This document shows, piece by piece, positions 1-7,668 of a stretch of DNA of 14,798 bases. Under the pieces are notes generated by a model. The model had not been told where the DNA came from. It worked only from the letters and a program-made list of their open reading frames with translations, and did no database searches. The stretch covers positions 1 to 14,798 of the forward strand of contig JAFYGX010000109.1 of assembly GCA_017543025.1 (NCBI GenBank), in the 5' to 3' direction. Numbering within the stretch: position 1 is the stretch's first letter; each line of letters starts with the position of its first letter. The stretch comes from Solobacterium sp. (GTDB lineage Bacteria > Bacillota_I > Bacilli_A > Erysipelotrichales > Erysipelotrichaceae). Both the position numbers and the translations under genes were made by a program.

Positions 1-1
1 C

Positions 2-1063
2 GAGTCACTCGGAGATGAGAAAAAGTGGATTCATTACGGTGTGACCAGTACCGATGTGGTTGATACTGCATATGGCTACCGGTTCCGCCGTGCGAATGAG
101 GTCCTTGAAGAAGATATCCTTCAGGTCATGGAGATTCTGAAGGAGAATGCTCTGAAGTATAAAGATACCGTCATGATGGGAAGAACCCATGGCGTTCATG
201 CGGAAATTACGACATTCGGAATGAAGTTTGCCCTCTGGTATGAAGAGATGAAACGGAATCTGGAGCGGTTCCGCGCTGCCAGGAAGGATGTCGAATGCGG
301 GAAGATTTCCGGTGCAGTCGGAACATTTGCGAATATTCCTCCGTTTGTTCAGGATTATGTATGCGAAAAACTCGGCATCGGAAGCGCAGCGATTTCAACT
401 CAGATCCTGCAGCGTGACCGGCACGCGCATTATTTCAGCACACTGGCGCTGATCGGTGCATGCATGGAACAGATGGCTGTGGAAATCCGCCATCTGCAGC
501 GGACAGAAGTGCGGGAAGTGGAAGAAAAATTCCGCAAGGGTCAGAAGGGCAGTTCCGCCATGCCCCACAAGCGCAATCCGATCGGTTCGGAGAATATCTG
601 CGGATGTGCCCGGGTACTTCGCGGCTATATGGTTACCGCATATGAAGATGTGCCGCTCTGGCATGAAAGAGACATCTCTCATTCCAGCGCAGAACGGATC
701 ATCGCACCGGATGCCACTGCTCTGCTTGATTACATGCTGGATCGCTTTGGCCGCATTCTGAAGAATCTGACGGTTTTCCCGGAGAACATGAAGGCGAATA
801 TCTGGAAAACAAACGGCGTGATCTTCAGCCAGCGCTTCATGCTGAAACTGGTGGAAAAAGGCTGGAGCCGCGAACAGGCGTATGATACCGTTCAGCCTCA
901 GGCGATCCGGGCGTGGGAAAACAATCTTGATTTCCGCACGCTGATGGACGGAATTCCGGAGGTGACTGCAGCACTGACGCCGGAAGAGATCGAAGACTGC
1001 TTTGATACGTCCTATCATACTCATCGGATCGATGAGATTTATCATCGCGTCGGACTGCTGTAG
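2..1063 (+). CDS. purB: Adenylosuccinate lyase, 5'-truncated by window edge
   Basis: Adenylosuccinate lyase is a cytoplasmic homotetramer of the fumarase/aspartase superfamily. It cleaves SAICAR to AICAR and adenylosuccinate to AMP, releasing fumarate each time. The reading frame is open from base 2, so 353 residues are visible. About 78 N-terminal residues appear to be missing, judged against a usual length near 430. Family landmarks occur in order: [14 protein letters not shown] at the window start, [10 protein letters not shown] (about bases 176-205), and the signature loop [10 protein letters not shown] (about 551-580), which holds the catalytic serine. The GTG at 41 lies inside the conserved HYGVTSTD motif and is not a start. 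The TAG stop at 1061-1063 is followed at once by a terminator hairpin. purA lies about 1.6 kb downstream on the other strand. Identification is secure; only the start and promoter are outside view. Confidence 0.97.
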   Translation, partial: ESLGDEKKWIHYGVTSTDVVDTAYGYRFRRANEVLEEDILQVMEILKENALKYKDTVMMGRTHGVHAEITTFGMKFALWYEEMKRNLERFRAARKDVECGKISGAVGTFANIPPFVQDYVCEKLGIGSAAISTQILQRDRHAHYFSTLALIGACMEQMAVEIRHLQRTEVREVEEKFRKGQKGSSAMPHKRNPIGSENICGCARVLRGYMVTAYEDVPLWHERDISHSSAERIIAPDATALLDYMLDRFGRILKNLTVFPENMKANIWKTNGVIFSQRFMLKLVEKGWSREQAYDTVQPQAIRAWENNLDFRTLMDGIPEVTAALTPEEIEDCFDTSYHTHRIDEIYHRVGLL

Positions 1064-1078
1064 AGTTCTGATGTAAAG

Positions 1079-1124
1079 AAACCGGTTTGTGAAAGGGGAA
1101 GCTTCCCTTCAGAAACCGGTTTTT
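1079..1124. terminator. Two-way terminator between purB and cutC
   Basis: A 10-bp arm AAACCGGTTT (1079-1088) recurs at 1113-1122 and is self-complementary, so the two copies pair. The inner bases (GTGAA...TTCAG with GGG/CCC) extend the stem. TTTTT follows on the plus strand at 1120-1124, and a TTTCTTT run follows on the minus strand. It sits between the convergent purB and cutC stops, so it probably ends both transcripts. Confidence 0.85.
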
Positions 1125-1137
1125 GAATGGCCTGTGT

Positions 1138-1926
1138 TCAGCGGGTCAGTGCGGTTTCGTATGGCTCCATCTGCAGCATCGCAGCGTCTTCACGGGTAAG
1201 AAGTGAGGGTTTGCGTATATCACAACTGGTTCCAAGTGCCTGCATCACAGCCTGCAGGTTTCTGGCATCGGTAGCCGGATAAAGGCCGTTATCACTGCGC
1301 ATGGATTTTGCGCTCATATGAAACTGCCGGGCGCCGGTAACCGAAAGCAGTTTGGCGACATTGCCGGCGTTGATTCCTGCTCCGGGCAGAATGGAAAGCG
1401 CACATCCGTACATACGGATAAGTTCTTTGATCAGCGTGGCTCCTTCCATGGCGGATGGTTTCTGCCCGCTGGTCAGCAGCCGGTCGATTCCGCATCGAAT
1501 CAAGGCTTCGCAGGCCGCAAACGGATCAGAAGCTTCATCGAAGGCTCGGTGAAAGACCGCTTCCTTTCCATAGGAATGCGCCAGTGAGGCAAGCACTTCC
1601 GTGCGTGCTTCGTCGATCGCATGATCGGGACGCAGAAAACCGAATACAATGCCGTCTGCGCCCTGTTCAAGAAGCGACTGCGCCTGCAGCTTCATCAGCT
1701 CGAATTCGGTTTCGGAATAGACAAATCCGGCTGCTCTTGGCCGGATCATGCATACGACTGGCAGTTCTGTATGGTTTTTCGTAAACTGCAGAAGGGCATT
1801 GGAAGGCGTCAGCCCGCCAAGCTCAAGCGCGCAGTTCAGTTCGATACGGTCGATCGGAAACCGGCAGGCAGTGAGGATATCTTCTGCACCTGAAACGCAG
1901 ATCTCGGCAATGATTCCTGAAAACAT
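1138..1926 (-). CDS. cutC: CutC family protein (putative copper homeostasis, TIM barrel)
   Basis: This 262-residue protein has the conserved CutC blocks in order: DRIELNCALELGGLTPS (residues 26-42), MIRPRAAGFVYS (60-71), DGIVFGFL (91-98), FHRAFD (125-130), LLTSGQ (150-155), PGAGIN (181-186) and FHMSAK (202-207). CutC is a (beta/alpha)8-barrel cytoplasmic protein linked genetically to copper tolerance. Its biochemical reaction is not established and the copper link is disputed. It is unrelated to choline TMA-lyase, which shares the symbol. Length matches the family (about 200-260). The ATG at 1926 has only a moderate ribosome site (AGAAAGG) about 12 bases upstream. It is divergent from the acetyltransferase gene across a 93-base region with palindromes, and convergent with purB. 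No copper ATPase or chaperone gene is nearby. Confidence 0.92.
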   Translation of the reverse strand: MFSGIIAEICVSGAEDILTACRFPIDRIELNCALELGGLTPSNALLQFTKNHTELPVVCMIRPRAAGFVYSETEFELMKLQAQSLLEQGADGIVFGFLRPDHAIDEARTEVLASLAHSYGKEAVFHRAFDEASDPFAACEALIRCGIDRLLTSGQKPSAMEGATLIKELIRMYGCALSILPGAGINAGNVAKLLSVTGARQFHMSAKSMRSDNGLYPATDARNLQAVMQALGTSCDIRKPSLLTREDAAMLQMEPYETALTR

Positions 1927-1940
1927 AAGCGGAAGGACCT

Positions 1941-1997
1941 TTCTGTATTCTGTACAGAACTATTATAATCCTGCGGCTGCAGAGCACATGTACATGT
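1941..1997. promoter_or_regulatory. Divergent cutC/acetyltransferase control region with two perfect palindromes
   Basis: This region holds TTCTGTACAGAA (1948-1959) and ACATGTACATGT (1986-1997), both perfect 12-bp palindromes whose centres are 38 bases apart. Between them is ATTATAAT (1962-1969), itself a palindrome, which reads TATAAT on both strands and could serve as the -10 box for either gene. No good -35 hexamer is visible on either strand. For cutC, the first palindrome would cover the start point and the second the -35 region, a layout that fits repression. Promoter and operator function are inferred from sequence only. Confidence 0.45.
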
Positions 1998-2019
1998 AAA
2001 GGGTGAGAAGGAGAACGAA

Positions 2020-2580
2020 ATGGAAATAAGAAACGCAGAAGAAAGGGATATACCGGAACTTGAGAAGCTGCTGGCACAGGTGCTTGCCATCCATGCGGAA
2101 GGCCGGAGCGATCTGTTTCGGAAGGGAACCGTCAAATACGGAGAACAGGAGCTTCTGGCAATGCTTTTGGATGATCATACACCGATATTTGTGGTATGTG
2201 ATGAGGACGGAATTGTCAGGGGATATGCGATGTGTGTGATACAGGAGCCTGTAAAATCCACAAATATGGTACCGGTAAAGACGCTGTTCATTGATGACCT
2301 GTGTGTGGATGCGTCGTGCCGAGGAGCGGGATACGGGAAAGCGCTGTTTCGTTATGTGAAGAAGTTTGCAGAGACGATCGGCGCATATCATGTCACACTG
2401 AATGTCTGGGCATTGAATCCGGATGCAATACAGTTTTATATGGCGATGGGAATGAAGCCGATGAAATATGTGATGGAAGCAGTCCTTGCAGAAACGGATT
2501 CTGAAGTGATCTGCCGGCAGCAGGAAGCAGACTGCGTCCGGAATGAATTGGCGACAGAACAGAAAAAAATCCAGCGTTAG
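2020..2580 (+). CDS. GNAT family N-acetyltransferase, substrate unknown
   Basis: This 186-residue cytoplasmic protein has the GNAT fold, which transfers an acyl group from acyl-CoA to an amine. The acetyl-CoA loop (motif A) is visible as DDLCVDASCRGAGYGKALF (residues 92-110), with the R-G-A-G-Y-G-K pattern that binds the pyrophosphate of CoA. Motif B follows as NVWALNPDAIQFYMAMGM (128-145). The C-terminal 30 residues after the fold are hydrophilic and may be disordered. The start ATG has AAGGAG at 2008-2013. The gene stands alone on its strand, divergent from cutC and convergent with purA, and its last codons form half of a terminator stem. Nothing in the sequence identifies the substrate, which could be a small amine, an antibiotic or a protein N-terminus. 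Confidence 0.88.
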   Translation: MEIRNAEERDIPELEKLLAQVLAIHAEGRSDLFRKGTVKYGEQELLAMLLDDHTPIFVVCDEDGIVRGYAMCVIQEPVKSTNMVPVKTLFIDDLCVDASCRGAGYGKALFRYVKKFAETIGAYHVTLNVWALNPDAIQFYMAMGMKPMKYVMEAVLAETDSEVICRQQEADCVRNELATEQKKIQR

Positions 2581-2600
2581 TCTGCTGGATTTCCTTTTAT
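2563..2600. terminator. Two-way terminator between acetyltransferase gene and purA
   Basis: AAATCCAGC (2567-2575) pairs with GCTGGATTT (2584-2592) around an 8-base loop. On the minus strand the stem is followed by an unbroken T run (the complement of 2563-2569), giving a textbook terminator for purA. On the plus strand the tail is CCTTTTATT, which is weaker. The left arm lies inside the last codons of the acetyltransferase gene, and its TAG stop falls in the loop. Confidence 0.85.
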
Positions 2601-2622
2601 TCTGCTGAATCAGATGAGAAGC

Positions 2623-3906
2623 TTACAGCAATTCGCTGAGAATGATATTGCTTTCCCTGTCCGGACCGACTGATACAAGACAGATCTTCACACCGCAGTA
2701 TTCCTGAATGAATTCCACATAATCACGGCATTCCTTCGGGAGATCTTCATATCTGCGGACATGGGAGATGTCTTCTTTCCAGCCGGGGAACTGCCGGTAG
2801 ATCGGCTCTGCTTTTTCATAGTCCGAAAGGGAAGCCGGAACAGTGTCATATACCTGTCCGTTGATCCGGTAGCCGATGCATACAGGCAGGGACTCATATC
2901 CGCTCAGAATATCGATTTTTGTAATGGCGAGATCCGTCATTCCGTTGATTGTGACGGCCTGTTTCACAACCGGAAGGTCAAGCCATCCGGTGCGGCGGGG
3001 ACGGCCGGTCGTTGCGCCGTATTCATTGCCTGTTCTGCGCAGCTGTTCTCCGGTCTCGTTGTTCAGCTCTGTTACAAACGGTCCTTCTCCGACACGGGTG
3101 CTGTAAGCTTTGGCAATGCCGATGATGCGATCGAGTTTCTTCGGGCTGACGCCGGCACCTTCGCAGACTCCGGCAGCCGTCGGAGAAGAAGAGGTGACAT
3201 ACGGGTATGTACCGTAATTGATATCGAGCATGTTGGCCTGAGCGCCTTCAAACAGAACATTCTTCCCGGCATCCAGCGCTTTGTTCACTTTGTCTACCGC
3301 ATCAACGATCATCGGCAGAAGACGCGGACGGATCACTTCAAATTCATGCAGCATTTCTTCGTAATCAAACGGTTTGCCGTCATAGAGCCGGACGATCTGA
3401 CGGTTTTTCCTCTCAAGGATGGTCTTCAGCTTATTCCGGAAGACATCCCAGTCTTTCAGATCGCATACCCGGATGCCGATACGGTTGTATTTATCCGCAT
3501 AGCAGGGGCCAATTCCGTTTTTTGTCGTTCCGATCTTCGCTTCTCCGGCGTCGATCTCCTCAAGCTCGTCGATGTATTTATGGTAGGGCATCAGAAGATG
3601 CGCACGATCGGAGACACGTACGTTGGAACAGTCAAATCCCTGTTCCTTCAGCTTGTCGATCTCCTCAAACAGAACAAACGGATTCACTACGACTCCCGGC
3701 CCGATTACGCAAAGTGCGTCCCTGTTCAGAATACCGGAAGGAAGCAGATGAAGAATCACGGTGCGTCCGTTGACGACTACGGTATGTCCGGCATTGTTTC
3801 CGCCCTGAAAGCGAACCACCATATCCATATGGGTTCCGAGAAGGTCAACGACCTTTCCTTTTCCTTCGTCGCCCCACTGACTTCCAACTACAACAAATCC
3901 AGCCAT
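2623..3906 (-). CDS. purA: Adenylosuccinate synthetase
   Basis: PurA joins IMP and aspartate using GTP to give adenylosuccinate, the committed step to AMP; PurB (start of this window) does the next step. The protein is 427 residues, the normal length. It opens with the diagnostic N-terminus MAGFVVVGSQWGDEGKGK: a P-loop at 12-18 with catalytic base Asp13, followed by NNAGHT with His41. Further signatures are GIGPCYADKYNRIGIR (the synthetase signature) and GATTGRPRRTGWLDL (the IMP/aspartate-binding loop). The ATG at 3906 follows AAAGAGG about 9 bases upstream. It is divergent from the mrp-type gene with a 125-base gap, and ends at a strong terminator. No purine-box operator was recognised upstream. 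The identification is essentially certain. Confidence 0.98.
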   Translation of the reverse strand: MAGFVVVGSQWGDEGKGKVVDLLGTHMDMVVRFQGGNNAGHTVVVNGRTVILHLLPSGILNRDALCVIGPGVVVNPFVLFEEIDKLKEQGFDCSNVRVSDRAHLLMPYHKYIDELEEIDAGEAKIGTTKNGIGPCYADKYNRIGIRVCDLKDWDVFRNKLKTILERKNRQIVRLYDGKPFDYEEMLHEFEVIRPRLLPMIVDAVDKVNKALDAGKNVLFEGAQANMLDINYGTYPYVTSSSPTAAGVCEGAGVSPKKLDRIIGIAKAYSTRVGEGPFVTELNNETGEQLRRTGNEYGATTGRPRRTGWLDLPVVKQAVTINGMTDLAITKIDILSGYESLPVCIGYRINGQVYDTVPASLSDYEKAEPIYRQFPGWKEDISHVRRYEDLPKECRDYVEFIQEYCGVKICLVSVGPDRESNIILSELL

Positions 3907-3940
3907 TTAATCATTCCTCTTTCCTTAACACAACGGACCT

Positions 3941-3949
3941 ATTTTAGCA
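3941..3949 (-). promoter_or_regulatory. Candidate extended -10 promoter for purA
   Basis: The minus strand reads TGCTAAAAT, an extended -10 box (TGn plus five of six bases of TATAAT), about 35 bases before the purA start. The base at 17-bp spacing gives no good -35 hexamer, as is usual for extended -10 promoters. It fits the AAAGAGG ribosome site downstream. Confidence 0.5.
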
Positions 3950-3995
3950 TGTTTCTGCAGCGGAAAGCAGAGGATGTGCAAGGAGAGAAGGGATT

Positions 3996-4004
3996 TGATA
4001 AAAT
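3996..4004 (+). promoter_or_regulatory. Candidate extended -10 promoter for the Mrp-type gene
   Basis: The plus strand reads TGATAAAAT, an extended -10 box of the same type as the opposing purA promoter, 27 bases before the ATG at 4032. The hexamer at 17-bp spacing (GTGCAA) is a poor -35. Confidence 0.5.
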
Positions 4005-4031
4005 AGACACTGTTTGAGGAGAGTGAATAAA

Positions 4032-4874
4032 ATGAGTGAAACTAATTCGGGAAACTGTAATCATGACTGCGGAAGCTGCAGTGCGAACTGCGGCGATCGT
4101 ACCCAGCCGCAGGATCTGAAGATTTCGCTTCATCCCCGCAGCAGTGTGAAGCATGTCATTGGCATCGTTTCCGGCAAAGGCGGTGTAGGAAAATCCTTTG
4201 TCGCAAGTCTTTTGGCAAGTGAACTGCAGCGCAGAGGCTGCCGCACAGCGGTGCTTGACGGCGATATCACCGGTCCTTCCATGGCAAGGGTGTTCGGCAT
4301 CACAGAGAAGATGTTCGGGGATGGGGAGCTGGCATATCCTGCAAAAACCGGAACCGGGATTCAGATCGTCAGTGCGAACATGATGCTCGATACGGAGGAT
4401 CAGCCGGTGATCTGGCGCGGACCGATCGTTGCCGGCGTAATCCGTCAGTTCTATCAGGAAGTATTCTGGGATGATGTGGACTATATGGTAGTGGATATGC
4501 CTCCGGGAACGAGCGATGTTCCGCTTACCGTTTTCCAGTCGCTGCCGCTGGAGGGCATTATTGTCGTTTCCTCACCGCAGGAGCTCGTCGGCATGGTTGT
4601 TGAGAAGGCAATCAATATGGCAAATATGATGGAGATTCCACTGCTCGGACTGATTGAGAACATGAGCTATGTGGAGTGCGGAAACTGCGGCAACCGGATT
4701 GAGATTTTCGGTAAATCGCATATCGACGAGATTTCGGCGAAATACAATGTGCCGGTGCTTGCGAAGATTCCGATGCGGGAAGGTTATGCAGGAGCCGGCG
4801 ATCAGGGTGCGATTGAGAAACTGGATGTGCCGGAGATCAAAGCAGTAGCCAACGCTGTGATGAAAGCTTCCTGA
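4032..4874 (+). CDS. mrp: Mrp/NBP35-type P-loop ATPase, iron-sulfur cluster carrier
   Basis: This 280-residue protein belongs to the Mrp/Nbp35 ATPases, cytoplasmic dimers that hold and pass on [4Fe-4S] clusters. Visible motifs are the deviant Walker A GKGGVGKS (48-55), DGDITGPS (76-83), a Walker-B-like region VVDMPPGTSD (153-162), and the cluster-bridging CxxC pair Cys216/Cys219. The N-terminus adds a cysteine cluster, Cys9, Cys13, Cys16 and Cys20 (CX3CX2CX3C), which could hold a second cluster. The ATG at 4032 is preferred over a TTG at 4014 because GAGGAGAG (4016-4023) is correctly spaced for the former and overlaps the latter. The gene is divergent from purA and 106 bases upstream of the response regulator. 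No terminator is visible between them, so read-through is possible. Confidence 0.92.
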   Translation: MSETNSGNCNHDCGSCSANCGDRTQPQDLKISLHPRSSVKHVIGIVSGKGGVGKSFVASLLASELQRRGCRTAVLDGDITGPSMARVFGITEKMFGDGELAYPAKTGTGIQIVSANMMLDTEDQPVIWRGPIVAGVIRQFYQEVFWDDVDYMVVDMPPGTSDVPLTVFQSLPLEGIIVVSSPQELVGMVVEKAINMANMMEIPLLGLIENMSYVECGNCGNRIEIFGKSHIDEISAKYNVPVLAKIPMREGYAGAGDQGAIEKLDVPEIKAVANAVMKAS

Positions 4875-4887
4875 TTTCTTCACAGAT

Positions 4888-4957
4888 CAGCTGTATGCTG
4901 CGAAATGCGCGGCGATTCTCTGACCGGATCTCGCAGCTGTCAGCTGTGCGGTATACA
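4888..4957 (+). promoter_or_regulatory. CAGCTGT repeats and possible promoter before the response regulator
   Basis: CAGCTGT occurs three times in the 106-base gap: at 4888-4894, then in tandem at 4934-4940 and 4941-4947. TATACA at 4952-4957 could be a -10 box, with the tandem repeats just upstream of it, but no good -35 is present. OmpR-type regulators bind direct repeats, so autoregulation is conceivable. Both the promoter and the operator are inference. Confidence 0.3.
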
Positions 4958-4980
4958 TCAGAAAGCAGAAGGTGGTATGT

Positions 4981-5661
4981 ATGACGAAAATTCTGATTAC
5001 AGACGATGAGGCAAAGATACGTGAAATGATCCGCAAATATGCGGCGTTTGAAGGGTTTGAAACCGATGAGGCAGTGGATGGACTGGATGCGGTGGAACAT
5101 TGCACAAAGAACAGTTACGATCTTGTGATCATGGACATCATGATGCCGAATCTGGACGGGTTTTCTGCTGTCCGGGAAATCCGGAAAACCAGACCGGATC
5201 TTCCGGTAATCATGTTATCGGCGCTTGGGGAAGAATATGACCGGATTCATGGGTTCGATATCGGAGTCGATGACTATGTCGTCAAACCGTTTTCCACAAA
5301 AGAACTGATGATGCGGATCCATGCGATTCTCAAACGGACGCATCCGGGCTCGCTTGCGGCAGAAAGTTTCCGGTTCAAAGAGATGGAGATCGATTATGGT
5401 GCACGTACTGTCAAGATCAGCGGTGACCGGATCAACCTTTCACCGAAGGAATATGAACTGCTTGTATATCTTGTGAAAAATGCGGGCATTGCGCTGACAA
5501 GGGAACAGATTCTCAGAACCGTGTGGGGGTATGATTTCTTCGGGGATGATCGGACGCTGGATACCCATATCAAACTGCTTCGGAAGAACCTTGGGGATTA
5601 CAGCCGATATATCGTTACACTGAGAGGAGTCGGATACCGTTTTGAAAAAGAAGAGTCTTAG
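4981..5661 (+). CDS. OmpR/PhoB-type response regulator
   Basis: This 226-residue DNA-binding response regulator has an N-terminal receiver domain with the full phosphorylation site: acidic pair Asp8-Asp9, phosphoacceptor Asp52 (in VIMDIMMPNLDG), switch Ser80 and Lys102 (in VVKPF). The C-terminal winged-helix domain begins around residue 145 with LSPKEYELL and ends with the typical [10 protein letters not shown]. When phosphorylated by the partner kinase it should dimerise and bind direct repeats in promoters. The ATG at 4981 is chosen over an in-frame GTG at 4972 because AAGGTGG precedes it at proper distance and translation then starts directly at the receiver strand MTKILITDD. The last 20 bases overlap the kinase gene. 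Family assignment is certain; the regulon is unknown, but the downstream rubrerythrin suggests redox stress. Confidence 0.95.
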   Translation: MTKILITDDEAKIREMIRKYAAFEGFETDEAVDGLDAVEHCTKNSYDLVIMDIMMPNLDGFSAVREIRKTRPDLPVIMLSALGEEYDRIHGFDIGVDDYVVKPFSTKELMMRIHAILKRTHPGSLAAESFRFKEMEIDYGARTVKISGDRINLSPKEYELLVYLVKNAGIALTREQILRTVWGYDFFGDDRTLDTHIKLLRKNLGDYSRYIVTLRGVGYRFEKEES

Positions 5662-7123
5662 ATTCCAGATTACGCTGTATCTTGTCATATTTGCGGCCGG
5701 GCTGATTGCGCTGCTTACATTTTTTCAGACATATCTTCTGGAGCCGATGTATGAGAAATACAAAGTGGATACCGTGCGGAAAGCGGCAGATGAAGTGCTC
5801 GCAGCACTGAATGAGGAAACGCAGGAGAACCTGACGGATACCATCTGGTCGATCAGCGCATCCAACGATACCTGCGTCAGAGTCATCGATACCTATGGGG
5901 CAGATGAGCTGACCGGAAATATGGGCTGCGTGCTGTACCGGATGAATACGAAGCAGATTCTGGAACAGTATGATCTTGCCCGGGAAAACAGTAATGAATA
6001 CCTTTCCGTTTCAGAAGGAATGATGCCGCTGCCCGGAGGGCCGGGCGGGGATCGTCGCCCGCCGGAAGGAACAGAGATGAAGAACATTACGCTGACCCGG
6101 GTAGTGGATACGGATTACGGAACTTCAATCATCATGGTTTATGCAGGGCTTACGCCTGTCAGCACAACAATTCAGACCCTGCGGGTACAGATTCTGTATA
6201 TTGCCGGCATCCTGTTTGTATCGGTTATCCTGCTGGCGTTCTTCATGAACCGTTCCATTGCAACGCCGCTGATGAAGATCAATGAAGCTGCGAAGACGCT
6301 GCCGAACGGAACGTATGAAGCAGATGAGAGCACAGGCCGGTACCGGGAGGCGCAGGAGCTGAACGATACGCTGTATCATGCGGCGGAAGAAATTCAGAAA
6401 GCGGATAAGGCGAAGCGAGATCTGATTGCCAATGTTTCGCATGATCTTCGCACGCCGCTGACGATGATTCGGGGATATGGCGAGATGATGCGGGATCTGC
6501 CGGGTGAGAAGACGGATGAAAATCTGGAAGTGATTATCAATGAAAGCCAGCGGCTGAAATATCTGGTAGATGATCTTCTGGATCTTTCAAAACTTGACAG
6601 CAACGTGATTGAACTGCATCCCACAGTGTTTTCCATCAGTGAACTGGTGCGGCGGAATGTGCAGAAATACAGTTTCTATCACAGTCAGGAAGGCTTTGAA
6701 ATCCGTGTTGACTGTCCGGAAGAACTGATGGTTTACGCCGATGAAAGCCGGATTGAACAGGTGTTCAATAACTTTATGACTAATGCGGTCAATTACTCGG
6801 GCAATTCCAGGGTGATTGAGATCCGGGTGAAGCGCAATGGAAAAAATGCCCGTACGGAAGTGCAGGATTTCGGCGAAGGGATCGCTTCTGAAAAGCTGAA
6901 GGATATCTGGGACCGGTTCTATAAGATAGACCGTGAACACATCCGCAGGACAAATTCGAGCGGCCTTGGGCTGAATATCTGCCAGCGGCTGCTGAAACTT
7001 CATAACGCTCCATATGGCGTTGAGAGTGAAATCGGCAAGGGAAGTACATTCTGGTTTGAACTTCCGCTGCAGGAAAGCACAGCAGAAGAAAACCGGAATC
7101 AGAAAATAGAAGGAGAGAATTAA
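5642..7123 (+). CDS. Membrane sensor histidine kinase (HAMP, HisKA, HATPase)
   Basis: This 493-residue kinase is the partner of the preceding regulator. Domains in order are membrane segment 1 (about 11-33), an outer domain (about 34-180), membrane segment 2 (about 183-202), HAMP (about 203-255), HisKA with phosphoacceptor His267 in VSHDLRTPL, and HATPase with N box Asn377/Asn381, G1 box DFGEGI (409-414), F box FYKID and G2 box GLGLNI (441-446). The outer domain carries two cysteines, Cys78 and Cys96, and a Gly/Pro-rich stretch at 129-143. The start is a TTG at 5642, which overlaps the regulator gene by 20 bases. AGAGGAG (5623-5629) precedes it with a longish 12-base spacer, pointing to translational coupling. 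Starting at the next in-frame ATG would remove membrane segment 1. The stimulus is unknown. Confidence 0.94.
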   Translation: MKKKSLRFQITLYLVIFAAGLIALLTFFQTYLLEPMYEKYKVDTVRKAADEVLAALNEETQENLTDTIWSISASNDTCVRVIDTYGADELTGNMGCVLYRMNTKQILEQYDLARENSNEYLSVSEGMMPLPGGPGGDRRPPEGTEMKNITLTRVVDTDYGTSIIMVYAGLTPVSTTIQTLRVQILYIAGILFVSVILLAFFMNRSIATPLMKINEAAKTLPNGTYEADESTGRYREAQELNDTLYHAAEEIQKADKAKRDLIANVSHDLRTPLTMIRGYGEMMRDLPGEKTDENLEVIINESQRLKYLVDDLLDLSKLDSNVIELHPTVFSISELVRRNVQKYSFYHSQEGFEIRVDCPEELMVYADESRIEQVFNNFMTNAVNYSGNSRVIEIRVKRNGKNARTEVQDFGEGIASEKLKDIWDRFYKIDREHIRRTNSSGLGLNICQRLLKLHNAPYGVESEIGKGSTFWFELPLQESTAEENRNQKIEGEN

Positions 7124-7125
7124 AC

Positions 7126-7668
7126 ATGAAAGACATCAGAGGAACGGAAACAGAAAAGAATCTTGCGTATGCATTTGCCGGAGAGAGCCAGGCACGCAAC
7201 AAGTATGATTACTGGTCAAGCAAGGCGAAAAAAGACGGTTATGTTCAGATTTCTGCGATTTTTGCGGAGACTGCGCTGAATGAGAAAGAACATGCAAAGA
7301 TGTGGTTCAAGCTGCTGCAGGGAGGCAGTATCCGCGATACGGCTGACAACCTTGCGCAGGCGGCTGCCGGTGAGCATGAAGAATGGACAGAGATGTATAA
7401 GAGTTTTGCGGAGAAAGCGGAGGAAGAAGGATTCCCTGAGATCGCTGAGCAGTTCCGCGGCGTAGCGGCAATCGAAAAGGAACATGAAGAACGCTACAGC
7501 AAGCTTCTTGAGAACATCCGCCGCAATGAAGTGTTTACCCGCCAGGATGAAGTGACATGGCAGTGCCGCAACTGCGGTGCGACCGTTGTTGCGAAAGAAG
7601 CACCGGAGATCTGCCCGGTCTGCGCACACCCGCAGTCTTACTTCGAAATCCGGAAGGAAAATTACTGA
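7126..7668 (+). CDS. rbr: Rubrerythrin
   Basis: Rubrerythrin is a cytoplasmic non-haem iron protein of anaerobes that reduces hydrogen peroxide to water using electrons from rubredoxin or NADH-linked reductases. The 180-residue protein has the four-helix ferritin-like domain with expected di-iron ligands: Glu20; Glu53 and His56 (NEKEH); Glu83 and Glu86 (GEHEEW); Glu117 and His120 (EKEH). A C-terminal rubredoxin-like domain holds iron by Cys147, Cys150, Cys163 and Cys166. The ATG lies 2 bases after the kinase stop, with AGGAGAG at 7111-7117 inside the kinase gene. It therefore probably shares the kinase transcript. The next gene starts on the last base of this stop codon. Identification is secure; control by the two-component system is inference from gene order. 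Confidence 0.96.
   Translation: MKDIRGTETEKNLAYAFAGESQARNKYDYWSSKAKKDGYVQISAIFAETALNEKEHAKMWFKLLQGGSIRDTADNLAQAAAGEHEEWTEMYKSFAEKAEEEGFPEIAEQFRGVAAIEKEHEERYSKLLENIRRNEVFTRQDEVTWQCRNCGATVVAKEAPEICPVCAHPQSYFEIRKENY

Noticed and set aside
395..1045. Open frame of 216 codons on the minus strand opposite purB
   Set aside because: Antisense to a well-conserved gene, with His/Arg-rich composition and no recognisable motif.
1986..1998. CopY-type copper operator next to cutC
   Set aside because: The CopY site is TACANNTGTA; here TACATGTA has no two-base spacer, and no copY, copA or copZ gene is nearby.
1927..2019. Riboswitch or purine aptamer in the purB-purA region
   Set aside because: No purine aptamer core or conserved junction was recognised here or before purA; only short palindromes and promoter-like boxes are present.
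2761..4017. Open frame of 418 codons on the plus strand opposite purA
   Set aside because: It lies antisense to a certain purA, resembles no family I know, lacks a ribosome site, and long antisense frames are common opposite genes of this composition.
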